A stretch of DNA of 55,511 bases from JABMMZ01 sp044377005 (GCA_044377005.1 JBILJV010000009.1:1-55511), one strand, 5' to 3'; shown: positions 1 through 9,152, counted from the stretch's first letter. Numbers and translations: made by a program. Notes: generated by a model not told the origin, from the letters alone.

Positions 1-168
1 ATAATCCATAAAATGCTGACCATCATAGGAATTTTCTGAGCATACTTGCACATTGATTAAAAACTCATTGTCAATTATTTTTTCTGAATCATACAATCCT
101 ACACAAGAAAATAATTGAATATTTTTGGCATTCACACAATATTGATAATGTTTGATTTGTTCACTCAT
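1..168 (-). CDS. folB: Dihydroneopterin aldolase FolB, N-terminal part (cut by window edge)
   Basis: Reading leftward from an ATG at 166-168 gives 56 residues before the window ends. The stretch IQLFSCVGLYDSEK followed by EFLINVQV matches the first strands of dihydroneopterin aldolase (the family pattern is a short hydrophobic strand, a GxxxxE/K turn, then a hydrophobic strand). In the family the enzyme acts in folate synthesis, converting dihydroneopterin to 6-hydroxymethyl-dihydropterin plus glycolaldehyde. The catalytic residues further along are outside the window. The gene is divergent from the acyl-CoA dehydrogenase, and that gene's promoter lies partly inside this coding start. Confidence 0.7.
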   Translation of the reverse strand, partial: MSEQIKHYQYCVNAKNIQLFSCVGLYDSEKIIDNEFLINVQVCSENSYDGQHFMDY

Positions 169-186
169 TTTATTTCAGTAAATTTG
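157..186 (+). promoter_or_regulatory. Bacteroidota-type promoter of the gcdH operon
   Basis: TTG at 157-159, exactly 19 nt, then TAAATTTG at 179-186, which fits the TTG-N19-TAnnTTTG consensus of the Bacteroidota housekeeping sigma factor. Transcription would begin near 193, about 20 nt before the ATG at 214. The -33 box lies inside the divergent folB start. Confidence 0.65.
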
Positions 187-213
187 CGCACAAATCTATA
201 ATAATAATAAGTA

Positions 214-1431
214 ATGGGAACGATTAATTTTGAGGAATTAAAAGACAGAAATTTTGGTAAAGACCGCTATGTTCAACCTGATTTTTACAACATTGATGAA
301 CTATTAAGCGAAGAGCACATCTTAATTAGAAACTCTGTACGCGATTGGGTTAAAAGAGAATTATCTCCCGTTATCGAAGAATATGCCCAAAAAGCTGAAT
401 TTCCTCATCAAATCATCAAAGGATTGGGAGAAATTGGTGCTTTTGGACCACAATTACCTGCTGAATATGGCTGTGGAGGCATGGATTACATTACTTATGG
501 ATTAATTATGCAAGAATTGGAACGTTGCGACAGTGGAATCAGATCTACAGCTTCTGTGCAAGGTTCATTAGTGATGTATCCGATATTCAAATTTGGAAGC
601 GAAGAGCAAAAACACAAATACTTACCTAAGTTAGCCAAGGGTGAATTAATGGGTTGTTTTGGATTAACTGAGCCTGACCATGGATCAAACCCTGGTGGCA
701 TGACTACAAATATCAAAGACATGGGAGACCATTATTTGTTGAATGGTGCTAAAATGTGGATTAGCAATGCGCCATTTGCAGACATTGCAGTTGTTTGGGC
801 AAAAAACGAAGAAGGTAAAGTAAGAGGTATAATAGTAGAGCGCGGTTACGAAGGATTTACAACACCTGAAACGCATGGAAAATGGAGTTTAAGAGCTAGT
901 GCTACTGGTGAGTTGGTATTCGACAATGTTAAAGTACCAAAAGAAAATCTACTTCCCCATGTTGAAGGCTTAAAAGGTCCTTTGACTTGCTTAAATTCTG
1001 CTCGTTATGGAATCAGTTGGGGTGCTGTAGGTGCTGCTATGGATTGTTACGATTCTGCTTTACAATATGCAAAACAACGTAATCAGTTTGGCAGACCAAT
1101 CGCTGGATTTCAATTACAACAAAAGAAATTAGCCGAAATGTTAACAGAAATTACCAAAGCACAACTCGTTTGTTGGCGCTTAGGAAATTTAATGAACAAT
1201 GGCAAAGCAACTCCTGCTCAAATAAGTTTAGCAAAACGCAACAACGTTGAAATAGCTTTAGATATTGCTAGAGAAGCAAGACAAATACACGGCGCTATGG
1301 GTATAACAGGTGAATACTCTATCATGCGACACATGATGAATTTGGAAAGTGTCGTAACCTATGAGGGAACACATGACGTTCACTTATTGATATTAGGCAT
1401 GGAAATTACAGGTGAAAACGCATTTGTATAA
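214..1431 (+). CDS. gcdH: Glutaryl-CoA dehydrogenase-like acyl-CoA dehydrogenase
   Basis: A 405-residue flavoprotein of the acyl-CoA dehydrogenase family, of normal length, with N-terminal helical, middle beta and C-terminal helical domains. The segment GIRSTASVQGSLVMYPI (Arg110) resembles the substrate-pocket arginine segment of glutaryl-CoA dehydrogenases, and YEGTHDVH near the end carries the catalytic base Glu384. The FAD-contacting GCFGLTEPDHGSNPGG follows the family. The likely reaction is oxidation and decarboxylation of glutaryl-CoA to crotonyl-CoA in lysine/tryptophan breakdown, in the cytoplasm. It is the first gene of a tight plus-strand operon (the next gene overlaps by 20 nt). 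A related short-chain acyl-CoA dehydrogenase is the alternative, but the SGxRS motif favours glutaryl-CoA. Confidence 0.87.
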   Translation: MGTINFEELKDRNFGKDRYVQPDFYNIDELLSEEHILIRNSVRDWVKRELSPVIEEYAQKAEFPHQIIKGLGEIGAFGPQLPAEYGCGGMDYITYGLIMQELERCDSGIRSTASVQGSLVMYPIFKFGSEEQKHKYLPKLAKGELMGCFGLTEPDHGSNPGGMTTNIKDMGDHYLLNGAKMWISNAPFADIAVVWAKNEEGKVRGIIVERGYEGFTTPETHGKWSLRASATGELVFDNVKVPKENLLPHVEGLKGPLTCLNSARYGISWGAVGAAMDCYDSALQYAKQRNQFGRPIAGFQLQQKKLAEMLTEITKAQLVCWRLGNLMNNGKATPAQISLAKRNNVEIALDIAREARQIHGAMGITGEYSIMRHMMNLESVVTYEGTHDVHLLILGMEITGENAFV

Positions 1432-2527
1432 ATCACTTTTATATATAATACTTAGTTTTTCGGCCTTTCAAGTACAAGCTAAAAAGCTTTATACTGAAGT
1501 TCCGGCATTAATCCATTTGGCCAAAATAGACCAACAAGACACCAATGGGTTCAATTTGGTAGAACATTTGCCAAAATTGCTTTACGATGCTATCTTGCAA
1601 AACAAGGTTACATTGTGGGACTCTCCAAAAAAACAAATCGCTATTTCTGCATCTGCTTTACAAAAAATCGAATCTGATAATTTTGTATCTTTCCAAAAAA
1701 TAGACAACCTGTTTATCAATGAATTGTGGACAGGTTCTAGAAGAAAAACACAGTTTGTTATTATCGGTTTTTCCTTTTTATCTGAGGGTAAAAAAGGAAA
1801 AGTTTCTTTTGGATATATAGATTTTAACGATGCTATTTCTGTATTAACTTCCAATATCATACCAACTAATGTCAATGGAAGTGCAATGCTCAATTATGCT
1901 GAAGCACTTTATTCCAGAAAGTATGTGTTTAACTTGATGCAATTTGGGAACAACACCTTTTTTAACGACTTTGATAAATCAATCCAAATTAAAAGAGATG
2001 CATTTGCCAATCCTAAAAAAAGAATTCAAGGGTTACATTTACTTAAAAACGACAAAATGATGGTGTATGCCTTGGACAAAAATCCAGGTGAAGTCAATGA
2101 TCCTGCAAGTTTAATTTATGAATCTGTAGAGCAATTTCTTAACACAAACAAAGCTACCTTATTGAACATAGGAGGAAGTAAATATTACAACAATCGTGTA
2201 ATGAGCGATGTAATTGTTACCCGAATTGAAATAACAGAATATTGGCAAAAAAATAAAAATAGCATAACATACACCCCTGTCAGTATTCGCATCTTTGTAA
2301 ACAACAAACCTTTGAATGATATTACAATCGAAGAGTTTAACAAATGGCAATTGCTATTTTCATTTAAATCTCTAGAAGATGTGTTAATAGAAAAACAATT
2401 TCATTATCATTTATATAAAATTAACAGCGAATTAATCCCTTTAGATGAGTCAGATTTATTTATCAAAGCCATCAAAGAATACAAATGGTCGCAAGTTAGA
2501 AATTACGTTAAATACTCAAAAGAATAA
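1412..2527 (+). CDS. Secreted protein of unknown function
   Basis: I do not recognise this 371-residue protein. It starts with a likely signal peptide (hydrophobic LLYIILSFSAF ending VQA before KKL), so it should be periplasmic or outer-membrane associated. The body is mixed alpha/beta with many Lys, Asn and aromatic residues, and I see no catalytic motif. The start used is GTG, which overlaps the gcdH end by 20 nt; a TTG at 1424 in the same frame is also possible. It lies between gcdH and a phosphohexomutase with 7 nt spacing, so it is probably co-transcribed. The context suggests a housekeeping envelope role but does not define it. Confidence 0.7.
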   Translation: MKTHLYKSLLYIILSFSAFQVQAKKLYTEVPALIHLAKIDQQDTNGFNLVEHLPKLLYDAILQNKVTLWDSPKKQIAISASALQKIESDNFVSFQKIDNLFINELWTGSRRKTQFVIIGFSFLSEGKKGKVSFGYIDFNDAISVLTSNIIPTNVNGSAMLNYAEALYSRKYVFNLMQFGNNTFFNDFDKSIQIKRDAFANPKKRIQGLHLLKNDKMMVYALDKNPGEVNDPASLIYESVEQFLNTNKATLLNIGGSKYYNNRVMSDVIVTRIEITEYWQKNKNSITYTPVSIRIFVNNKPLNDITIEEFNKWQLLFSFKSLEDVLIEKQFHYHLYKINSELIPLDESDLFIKAIKEYKWSQVRNYVKYSKE

Positions 2528-2534
2528 TTAAGAT

Positions 2535-3935
2535 ATGTATCAAATTAAATTTGGAACCGACGGATGGAGAGAAATTATTGCAGACAACTACACAGTTAGT
2601 AACGTCGCTAAATTAGCAAAAGCTACAGCTGAATGGATATTAGGGAACAGTGATAATCAAACTTGTTGTGTTGGTTACGACTGTAGATTTGGTGGTAAAA
2701 TGTTTGCTGAGACAACCGCTTATGTTTTGGCCGATCATGGTATTAAAGTTTATTTATCTAATCAGTTTTGTAGCACTCCCATGATTTCAATGGCAAATAC
2801 TGCACTCAATACATTTTGTGGTGTTATTATTACAGCAAGTCACAATCCACCAAGTTATAACGGTTACAAACTAAAAGCTTCATACGGTGGACCTGTAGTG
2901 CCTTCAGAAATTGACAAGGTTGAAGCCTTAATTGATTATCAATACAATCCTGAAAGCAACACGCTTAAAAAACATATTGACGAAGGACGCATAGTTTATA
3001 ATGATTTTGAAGCCATCTATATGTCAGAAATTGAAAAGAAATTTGACACTAAAAAACTTAAGGCTTACGAAACCCATTTTGCATACGATGCTATGTATGG
3101 TGCTGGACAAAATGTAATAAAAAAATTATTACCTAATTCAAGTCAATTACATTGCGATTTTAACCCAGGATTTAATGGTGTAGCACCTGAACCTATTTTA
3201 AAAAACTTAATTCCATTCTCTGAAATGATAAAAGCCAATCCGAATTTATATTGCGGATTAGCTACCGATGGAGATGCTGATAGAATTGGTTTTTTTGACA
3301 GTTCAGGACAATTTATCGATTCTCATCATCTTATTTTACTTTTGATGTTGTACCTAAACAAGCACAAACAATTGAATGGTAAAATTGTAAAAAGTTTCAG
3401 TGTTTCCAATAAAGTTGAAAAACTAGCACAACATTTAGGCTTAACCACTATTACTACTAAAATAGGATTCAAATACATTTGTGAATTGATGATTAATGAC
3501 GATGTTTTAATTGGGGCAGAAGAAAGTGGGGGTATTGCTGTAAAAGGACATATTCCTGAAAGGGATGGTATATGGATGGGATTATTAATTCTTGAATACA
3601 TGGCTGTAGAAAACAAAAGTATTGAAGCCTTAATTCAAGAAGTATATAGCATAGTAGGAGAATTTGCAGTAGAACGTTACGATTTACATATTTCAGAAGC
3701 ACAAAAACAAGCTATTATTAAAGCTTGCAAAGGGAATGAATACAAGTCATTTGGTCCATACAACATTGAACGTACTGAAGATTTGGATGGTTTTAAATTC
3801 CACCTTGGTAATGAAGAATGGGTGATGATAAGACCGAGCGGTACTGAGCCTGTACTTAGAGTTTATGCGGAAAGTTCTAGCAGAGCAAAAGCCATTGAAA
3901 TTCTTGATGCTTGTCAATCTAGTATTTTAAAATAA
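2535..3935 (+). CDS. Phosphohexomutase (phosphoglucomutase/phosphomannomutase family)
   Basis: A 466-residue alpha-D-phosphohexomutase with all four family loops. These are the phosphoserine loop TASHNPPSYNGYK (Ser102), the metal loop DGDADR (245-250), the sugar-binding loop GAEESGG (327-333) and the phosphate-binding loop RPSGTEPVLRVYAE near the C terminus. The family interconverts hexose 1- and 6-phosphates through a bisphosphate intermediate; the exact sugar (glucose, mannose or glucosamine) cannot be fixed from these motifs. It is cytoplasmic and would feed sugar-nucleotide synthesis for envelope polysaccharides. It sits 7 nt after the secreted unknown protein and 3 nt before the DUF2279 gene. 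Confidence 0.9.
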   Translation: MYQIKFGTDGWREIIADNYTVSNVAKLAKATAEWILGNSDNQTCCVGYDCRFGGKMFAETTAYVLADHGIKVYLSNQFCSTPMISMANTALNTFCGVIITASHNPPSYNGYKLKASYGGPVVPSEIDKVEALIDYQYNPESNTLKKHIDEGRIVYNDFEAIYMSEIEKKFDTKKLKAYETHFAYDAMYGAGQNVIKKLLPNSSQLHCDFNPGFNGVAPEPILKNLIPFSEMIKANPNLYCGLATDGDADRIGFFDSSGQFIDSHHLILLLMLYLNKHKQLNGKIVKSFSVSNKVEKLAQHLGLTTITTKIGFKYICELMINDDVLIGAEESGGIAVKGHIPERDGIWMGLLILEYMAVENKSIEALIQEVYSIVGEFAVERYDLHISEAQKQAIIKACKGNEYKSFGPYNIERTEDLDGFKFHLGNEEWVMIRPSGTEPVLRVYAESSSRAKAIEILDACQSSILK

Positions 3936-3938
3936 GGG

Positions 3939-4847
3939 ATGATTCGTTTGCTATTTATCGTTTTATTGATGATTTATAGCCAATCATCTTATAGTAATGA
4001 TTCTGTCTTATTTAACAATAATGACACTATTTCTTTTTTAAAAAGACAAAAACTTTGCATTGGTATTGGCATTGGTGGAACAGTTTTAACCCATGCTGCT
4101 TTGTATCAACTTTGGTACAGCGAATACCCTTCTCAAACTTTTACTTTCATTAATGACAATAAAGAATGGATGCAGATGGACAAAGCGGGACATGCTTTTT
4201 CTGCTTATTATCTGAGCTATACAGGTATCGAAAGTGCAAAATGGGCAGGTGTAAAACAAAAGAATCAGTGGAAATGGGGATTAATGGGCGTCATTTTCCA
4301 AACTCCTATTGAGGTTTTTGATGGATTCTCTCAAGGTTGGGGTGCTAGTTCGGGCGATTTAATTGCCAACACAGTTGGGTCAGCCTTATGTATCGGTCAG
4401 GAAGCGCTGTGGCACGACCAATTTATCAAATTAAAATTCAGTTATTCTCCTAGTCAATATGCGGCATTAAGACCAAATACACTTGGGAATTCGTTCCAAA
4501 CTTCTTTGTTGAAAGACTATAATGGTCAAACTTATTGGTTGACCTACAGTCCATTAAAGAAAACAAAAGTCCCATATTTAGGATTGGCATTAGGGATGGG
4601 AGCAAATGGATTGATAGGGGGATACGAAAACAAATGGTTTGACAAATCAGCAAAGCAGTTTATAGACAGAACCGATTTGTTGCGTTACAGACAATATTAC
4701 TTGGCATTGGATTTTGATTTCACTAAAATAAAAACCAAAAGTAAGGCTTTAAAAAAGATGTTTTTTGTATTAAACTGCATCAAAGTTCCATCGCCAACTC
4801 TAGAATGGAGTCAGAACAAACTGAGAGGCCATTGGCTTCACTTTTAA
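3939..4847 (+). CDS. DUF2279 family envelope protein
   Basis: A 302-residue protein with a signal peptide (MIRLLFIVLLMIYSQSSYS) and the DKAGH motif at 81-85, followed by a helical membrane-like stretch (WGLMGVIFQTPIEVFDGFSQGWGASSGDLIANTVG). This combination is typical of DUF2279 (YfiM-like) predicted periplasmic or lipid-associated proteins. The second half alternates polar and aromatic residues and may form outer-membrane strands. The function is unknown. It is the last gene of the gcdH operon and converges with the histidine kinase, with only 11 nt between the stops and no obvious terminator. Confidence 0.75.
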   Translation: MIRLLFIVLLMIYSQSSYSNDSVLFNNNDTISFLKRQKLCIGIGIGGTVLTHAALYQLWYSEYPSQTFTFINDNKEWMQMDKAGHAFSAYYLSYTGIESAKWAGVKQKNQWKWGLMGVIFQTPIEVFDGFSQGWGASSGDLIANTVGSALCIGQEALWHDQFIKLKFSYSPSQYAALRPNTLGNSFQTSLLKDYNGQTYWLTYSPLKKTKVPYLGLALGMGANGLIGGYENKWFDKSAKQFIDRTDLLRYRQYYLALDFDFTKIKTKSKALKKMFFVLNCIKVPSPTLEWSQNKLRGHWLHF

Positions 4848-4858
4848 TAAAAATTATA

Positions 4859-5911
4859 TTAATTAGGTTTTTGAATAGCTTTAGCAAGCGTAAAGGCAAA
4901 TGTAGTGCCTTTACCCAAAGAACTTCGAACATTAATGGTTTGATTGTGCGACTCAATAATATGTTTAACAATAGACAAACCCAAACCAGAACCACCACTG
5001 TTTCTTGAACGGCTTTTATCTATCCTATAAAAACGCTCAAAAAGACGTGGTAAATGTTCAGGTTCAATGCCATCTCCATCGTCTTCCACTTCTACAAGTA
5101 CATAAGTATCCATATCAAAAAAACCAACCTTAATAACGCCATTTTCTTTACCTCCATAATTAATAGAATTGGCAATTAAATTATTCAGAACTTGTCTTAT
5201 TCTGTCTTTGTCTGCTAATACTTTAAAGGGTTCATCACAGGTTTCTTTAACTTTCAGTTTTATAGATTTATCGGTAGCTAATTTATGATACGTATCAAAC
5301 ACTTCTCGCGTCAATTCATTGACATCAAAAACTTGAAAATTCATAGCTAATGAACCACTTTCTAATTTAGAAATATCGAGTAAATCATTCACAAGAGTGT
5401 TTAATCTTTCTGCACTTGTAGCTGCTTTTTGTAAAAACTTAAACTTCACTTCTTCATCTTCAATGGCACCATCTAATAGTGTTTCTATGTAACCCTGAAT
5501 ATTAAAAATTGGTGTTTTTAGTTCATGCGATACATTACCAAGAAATTCCCTTCGGTATTGCTCATTGGCAATCAACTTGTTCATCTCATTAATTTGATCG
5601 TTAGCCCATTCCTTCACTTCATCATTAACTCTTTTAATAGGGTCAATATCAAAATCATCTATAAATTTTAAAGGTTTAGTTTTGTTGGTTTTGAAATTAT
5701 GAATGGTTTTATATATCAACTTAATTTTACGATAAATGAAGTATTCGAGTGTAAAAAGAATAATGATATAAGATAGACTTCCAAAAATAAAAAGAGAGAG
5801 AAGAAAACTAAGCCAATAAATTTTGAAATAAACTAAGAAACACGAAAAAATTACGACAAGTACGAGAGTCGTTAAAAAAGCAATTCGTTCAGGTGTTATC
5901 TTTTTAATCAA
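4859..5911 (-). CDS. Sensor histidine kinase, PhoR-like
   Basis: A 350-residue membrane sensor kinase. Two adjacent transmembrane segments (about residues 10-58) have almost no periplasmic loop between them, so it may sense through the membrane or a partner. The HisKA box HELKTPIFNIQGYIETLL has the phospho-acceptor His129. The ATPase domain follows, with N box NNLIANSINYGG, G1 box VEDDGDGIEPEHLPRLFERFYR and G2 box GGSGLGLSIVKHI. The start codon overlaps the stop of the upstream response regulator by 4 nt, so the two form a co-translated OmpR-family pair. The PhoR label rests on domain order only; the stimulus is unknown. Confidence 0.9.
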   Translation of the reverse strand: MIKKITPERIAFLTTLVLVVIFSCFLVYFKIYWLSFLLSLFIFGSLSYIIILFTLEYFIYRKIKLIYKTIHNFKTNKTKPLKFIDDFDIDPIKRVNDEVKEWANDQINEMNKLIANEQYRREFLGNVSHELKTPIFNIQGYIETLLDGAIEDEEVKFKFLQKAATSAERLNTLVNDLLDISKLESGSLAMNFQVFDVNELTREVFDTYHKLATDKSIKLKVKETCDEPFKVLADKDRIRQVLNNLIANSINYGGKENGVIKVGFFDMDTYVLVEVEDDGDGIEPEHLPRLFERFYRIDKSRSRNSGGSGLGLSIVKHIIESHNQTINVRSSLGKGTTFAFTLAKAIQKPN

Positions 5912-6594
5912 ACTTCAAATTTGTAGCCAACGCCTTTTATGGTTTGTATATAATTATCGTCTAGTTTTTCTCTAATTTTACGAATGTGCACATCAATTGT
6001 TCTGTCAACAACAAGAACATCATCACCCCAAATTGCTTCTAGGATTTGTTCACGGGTAAACACTTTTCCTGGTTTGCTTGCAAGTAGAGAAAGTAATTCA
6101 AATTCTTTTTTAGGGAATTGCAATACCTTAGTTTTATAGGTCACACTAAAACTTTCACGGTCTATTTTAAGATCTTGGAAGTTCATTGCATCTGTCTTAG
6201 GTGCATCACTTTGGTTACGTCTAAGAATTGCTTTCAGTCTTGAGATTAAAACCCTTGGTTTAATTGGTTTAATTATATAATCATCAGCACCAGCTTCAAA
6301 CCCAGCCAATTCGCTAAACTCCTCTCCTCTTGCAGTTAAGAAAATAAGAGGCGTATTGAAGAGTTGAGGTATTGATTTAATTTGTCTGCAGGCTTCAATT
6401 CCGTCCATCTCTGGCATCATTACATCCATTAAAATAATGTCAGGTTTCATTTTTTGGGCAATTTGAATGGCTTCTTTACCGTTCATGGCCGCTACAACTG
6501 TGAAATTTTCTTTCTTTAAATTGTAACTTAATAATTCGATGATGTCGATTTCATCATCTACGATTAAGATTTTGTATGATAATTGTGAACTCAT
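5908..6594 (-). CDS. Response regulator, OmpR/PhoB family
   Basis: A 228-residue two-domain regulator. The receiver domain has the acidic pair D13/D14, phospho-acceptor D57 (ILMDVMMPEMDG) and the conserved lysine of the IIKPIKP loop (about K109). The C-terminal winged-helix DNA-binding domain (about 135-226) has the FELLSLLASKPGKVFTREQIL and VDVHIRKIREKL segments. It is phosphorylated by the kinase encoded immediately downstream and then acts as a transcription factor. The target genes are not visible here. Confidence 0.92.
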   Translation of the reverse strand: MSSQLSYKILIVDDEIDIIELLSYNLKKENFTVVAAMNGKEAIQIAQKMKPDIILMDVMMPEMDGIEACRQIKSIPQLFNTPLIFLTARGEEFSELAGFEAGADDYIIKPIKPRVLISRLKAILRRNQSDAPKTDAMNFQDLKIDRESFSVTYKTKVLQFPKKEFELLSLLASKPGKVFTREQILEAIWGDDVLVVDRTIDVHIRKIREKLDDNYIQTIKGVGYKFEV

Positions 6595-6659
6595 TTTTAA
6601 TACGATTCAAAACAAATGATTTAAACTGACTATAAAGTTAATTTTAAATTATCAATTTG

Positions 6660-7847
6660 TTACTGAAACAATTCTTCAAGCTTTCTGTCAAGCTCTTCTC
6701 CCCTAAGGTTTTTCGCTACAACTAGTCCATTTTTATCTATCAATACAGTGAAAGGAATTCCGGTTACTTTGTATAATTTTGCAGCTTGACTTGCCCAACC
6801 TTTCAAGTCACTTACATGTCTCCAATTTAAACCGCTGTTAGCGATAGAAAGGGTCCAGTTTGCTACTTTATCATCTAACGAAACGCCATAGATTTCAAAA
6901 CCTTTATCTTTAAAATTAGCATAGTTTCTTTTCAAAGTTGGATATTCGGCACGACAAGGTCCACACCAACTGGCCCAAAAATCGATTAATACAACTTTTC
7001 CTCTTAAAGAAGATAGTTTCAAATTAGTACCATCTGGTTGAGGCAAATCAATATCTGGAACGGGTTCACCTATAGCTAAGAATCTAGTACTTTCATATAT
7101 TTCATTCAAATCTTTGTAGTAGGCACTTTTAACCATATTAGGTTCCATTTTTTTCATGATACCCTTCACATCTTGTGCATTTTTTTCCTCTACAAATTCT
7201 TGAAGAACAAAATATGCTTCCAATGGAGACCCATTTTTAATAACATCCTCAATGAGTTGAGATAACGATTTTTGTTTCAAAGTAAACTCTACTTGCATAT
7301 TATACATAGCGGTAGCATCTTTTTCAGAATAAATTTGCTGTTCTAACATACCCAAATCACGCATGTAAGTGGTGTATTGTTTGATAAACTTGTATATATT
7401 TTGTGACTTTTCAGTATTAGTACCAGTTATTTCATAGTTGAGGCCTTGGGTTAAAGGGAATATTTTAACATTGGCAGCCATTCCGTTTTCAATAATGATA
7501 GGTACTGCTGTATTTTTACTATATTGTAGATAAACGATGCAATCTTCAATTACTTTACCTTGCATCATAAAATTACCTTCATTATCAGTTCTTACTGAAT
7601 CAATTAATTTGGTTGTTTTAGATTGAAAAACACTTAACACCAAAAGATGATTACCCATTCCTTCCAACTGACCTTTTATAGAATATGCGACCTTAGCTAT
7701 TGGTGCTTTTGGACTTTTAGTTGAGGGTTTGGTTGTTTTTTGCACACTAGTTTTAGCGGCAGGTTTTGATGTTGGCTTGGTTTGTGCATTAACACTTAGA
7801 GTTAAACAAGCGAATAATACAATGCTTATCTTTTTTAACGAATACAT
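6660..7847 (-). CDS. TlpA-like thioredoxin with N-terminal DUF4369-type domain
   Basis: A 395-residue secreted protein. A signal peptide is followed by a Thr/Lys/Pro-rich linker (about 22-52) and a small beta domain (about 55-145) of the kind annotated as DUF4369 in Bacteroidota. After a helical region comes a C-terminal thioredoxin domain (about 255-395) with the redox motif FWASWCGPCR (Cys295/Cys298). The family reduces or isomerises disulfides of periplasmic proteins, for example in cytochrome c maturation. A TAnnTTTG-like box (7853-7860, minus strand) lies only a few bases upstream of the ATG, so the message would be nearly leaderless. It is followed by no obvious partner. Confidence 0.87.
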   Translation of the reverse strand: MYSLKKISIVLFACLTLSVNAQTKPTSKPAAKTSVQKTTKPSTKSPKAPIAKVAYSIKGQLEGMGNHLLVLSVFQSKTTKLIDSVRTDNEGNFMMQGKVIEDCIVYLQYSKNTAVPIIIENGMAANVKIFPLTQGLNYEITGTNTEKSQNIYKFIKQYTTYMRDLGMLEQQIYSEKDATAMYNMQVEFTLKQKSLSQLIEDVIKNGSPLEAYFVLQEFVEEKNAQDVKGIMKKMEPNMVKSAYYKDLNEIYESTRFLAIGEPVPDIDLPQPDGTNLKLSSLRGKVVLIDFWASWCGPCRAEYPTLKRNYANFKDKGFEIYGVSLDDKVANWTLSIANSGLNWRHVSDLKGWASQAAKLYKVTGIPFTVLIDKNGLVVAKNLRGEELDRKLEELFQ

Positions 7848-7857
7848 AATTACAAAT

Positions 7858-8370
7858 TTAATGATTTATTTGATTATTGATTTTTTGAATTTCCTCTTGT
7901 ATGAGATGTAATTTAGGTTGATTGGGTTGTATGAGTATACTTTTAATTCCTGCTTTGGTTGCGGCATCAATATCTCTATCTGTATCCCCAATCATAAAGC
8001 AAAGGTTTTTGTTAATTTGGTGTTTTGCAATGGCCTTTTCTAACATCATTGAATCAGGTTTACGACACAAACATTTTCCCACTATTGGATGATGCTTACA
8101 GTGATAGAAGTCATCAATAATGGTGCCACTTTCCAAACATGCGTTTTGTAATATTTGGTGAAACCCAGCTAAATCATCGGCAGAGTATAAACCTTTATCA
8201 ATGCCTCCTTGGTTGGTAATAACAATAACTTTGAATCCATTTTCTTTGGCAAATTTAATACAAGCAACACTGTCGTCAAGCACTTTAAAATCCTCTTTTT
8301 TACATACATAATTACCTATCTCGTGGTTTAACACCCCATCTCTATCGAAAAAAACTGCTTTATGCATCAT
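7858..8370 (-). CDS. gmhB: D-glycero-beta-D-manno-heptose 1,7-bisphosphate 7-phosphatase (GmhB-like)
   Basis: A 170-residue HAD phosphatase. DRDG (Asp9/Asp11) is the nucleophile motif, ITNQGG the threonine motif, RKP the lysine motif and GDTDRD the metal motif. The cysteine/histidine loop with Cys91, His93, Cys100 and Cys102 is the zinc site characteristic of GmhB. The enzyme removes the 7-phosphate of heptose bisphosphate in ADP-heptose synthesis for LPS core. It lies 10 nt upstream of the thioredoxin gene on the same strand and is divergent from the glycosyltransferase. A histidinol-phosphate phosphatase of the same subfamily is the main alternative. Confidence 0.85.
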   Translation of the reverse strand: MMHKAVFFDRDGVLNHEIGNYVCKKEDFKVLDDSVACIKFAKENGFKVIVITNQGGIDKGLYSADDLAGFHQILQNACLESGTIIDDFYHCKHHPIVGKCLCRKPDSMMLEKAIAKHQINKNLCFMIGDTDRDIDAATKAGIKSILIQPNQPKLHLIQEEIQKINNQINH

Positions 8371-8432
8371 TTGATTTTAAATTGCTACAAAATAAATGTT
8401 ATTTTGCACCGATAAAAAATTTAATTATCCAA

Positions 8433-9152
8433 TTGTCTGAACAAATAGTAATTATACCGACCTACAATGAGATTGAAAACATTGAAGCCATTATTAGAAA
8501 AGTGTTTCAATTACCAGTTTCATTTGAAGTATTAATCGTTGATGACGGTTCACCTGACGGCACAGCTAAAAAAGTAAAAGAGTTACAAACGGAGTTTCCT
8601 GAAAAACTTCACATGCTTGAAAGAACTGAAAAAAACGGTTTAGGGACTGCTTACATTGCAGGATTCAAATGGTGCTTGGCTCGTCCCTATCAATTTATTT
8701 TTGAAATGGATGCTGACTTTTCTCACAATCCCGATGACCTCATCCGATTACTAGATGCAGCCAAAAATGAAAAGGCTGGTTTGGTAATAGGTTCTCGTTA
8801 CGTAACAGGTGTAAATGTTGTCAATTGGCCTATGAGTAGAGTGATAATGAGTTACTATGCTAGCGCTTATGTTCGTTTGATTACAGGCATGAGTATTCGC
8901 GACTCTACAGCAGGTTTTGTATGTTACACTCGTGAAACATTAGAAGCAATTGATTTAGATAAAATTAAGTTCAAAGGCTATGCTTTTCAAATAGAAATGA
9001 AATTCAAAGCCTATCTTCAAAAAATTAAAATTGTGGAAGTTCCTATAATTTTTACAGACCGTACATTAGGAACGTCCAAAATGAGTAAAAAAATTTTCAA
9101 AGAAGCCTTTTTTGGAGTCATTGAATTAAAATTAAAAAGTTTATTCAAATAA
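8433..9152 (+). CDS. Polyprenol-phosphate mannosyltransferase-like GT2 (DPM1 family)
   Basis: A family 2 glycosyltransferase of about 239 residues resembling dolichol-phosphate mannose synthase. It shows VIIPTYNEIENIEAII, the nucleotide-binding VDDGSPDGTA, the DxD-type motif EMDADFSHNP, and RDSTAGFVCY. It transfers a hexose, probably mannose, from a nucleotide sugar to polyprenol phosphate on the inner face of the membrane. No C-terminal transmembrane helices are present, as in the short DPM1 class. I chose the TTG at 8433, which gives MSEQIVIIPTYNE; a longer TTG reading from 8382 would begin 11 nt from the divergent gmhB start and adds residues unlike the family. Its stop overlaps the pdxH start (TAATG). 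Confidence 0.85.
   Translation: MSEQIVIIPTYNEIENIEAIIRKVFQLPVSFEVLIVDDGSPDGTAKKVKELQTEFPEKLHMLERTEKNGLGTAYIAGFKWCLARPYQFIFEMDADFSHNPDDLIRLLDAAKNEKAGLVIGSRYVTGVNVVNWPMSRVIMSYYASAYVRLITGMSIRDSTAGFVCYTRETLEAIDLDKIKFKGYAFQIEMKFKAYLQKIKIVEVPIIFTDRTLGTSKMSKKIFKEAFFGVIELKLKSLFK

Noticed and set aside
1412..2527. Secreted unknown protein considered as a GldN-like T9SS component
   Set aside because: Comparison with remembered GldN features shows no convincing shared motif.
4805..5008. Open frame antisense to the histidine kinase and several similar frames opposite other genes
   Set aside because: They lie within well-supported genes on the other strand and lack family signatures.
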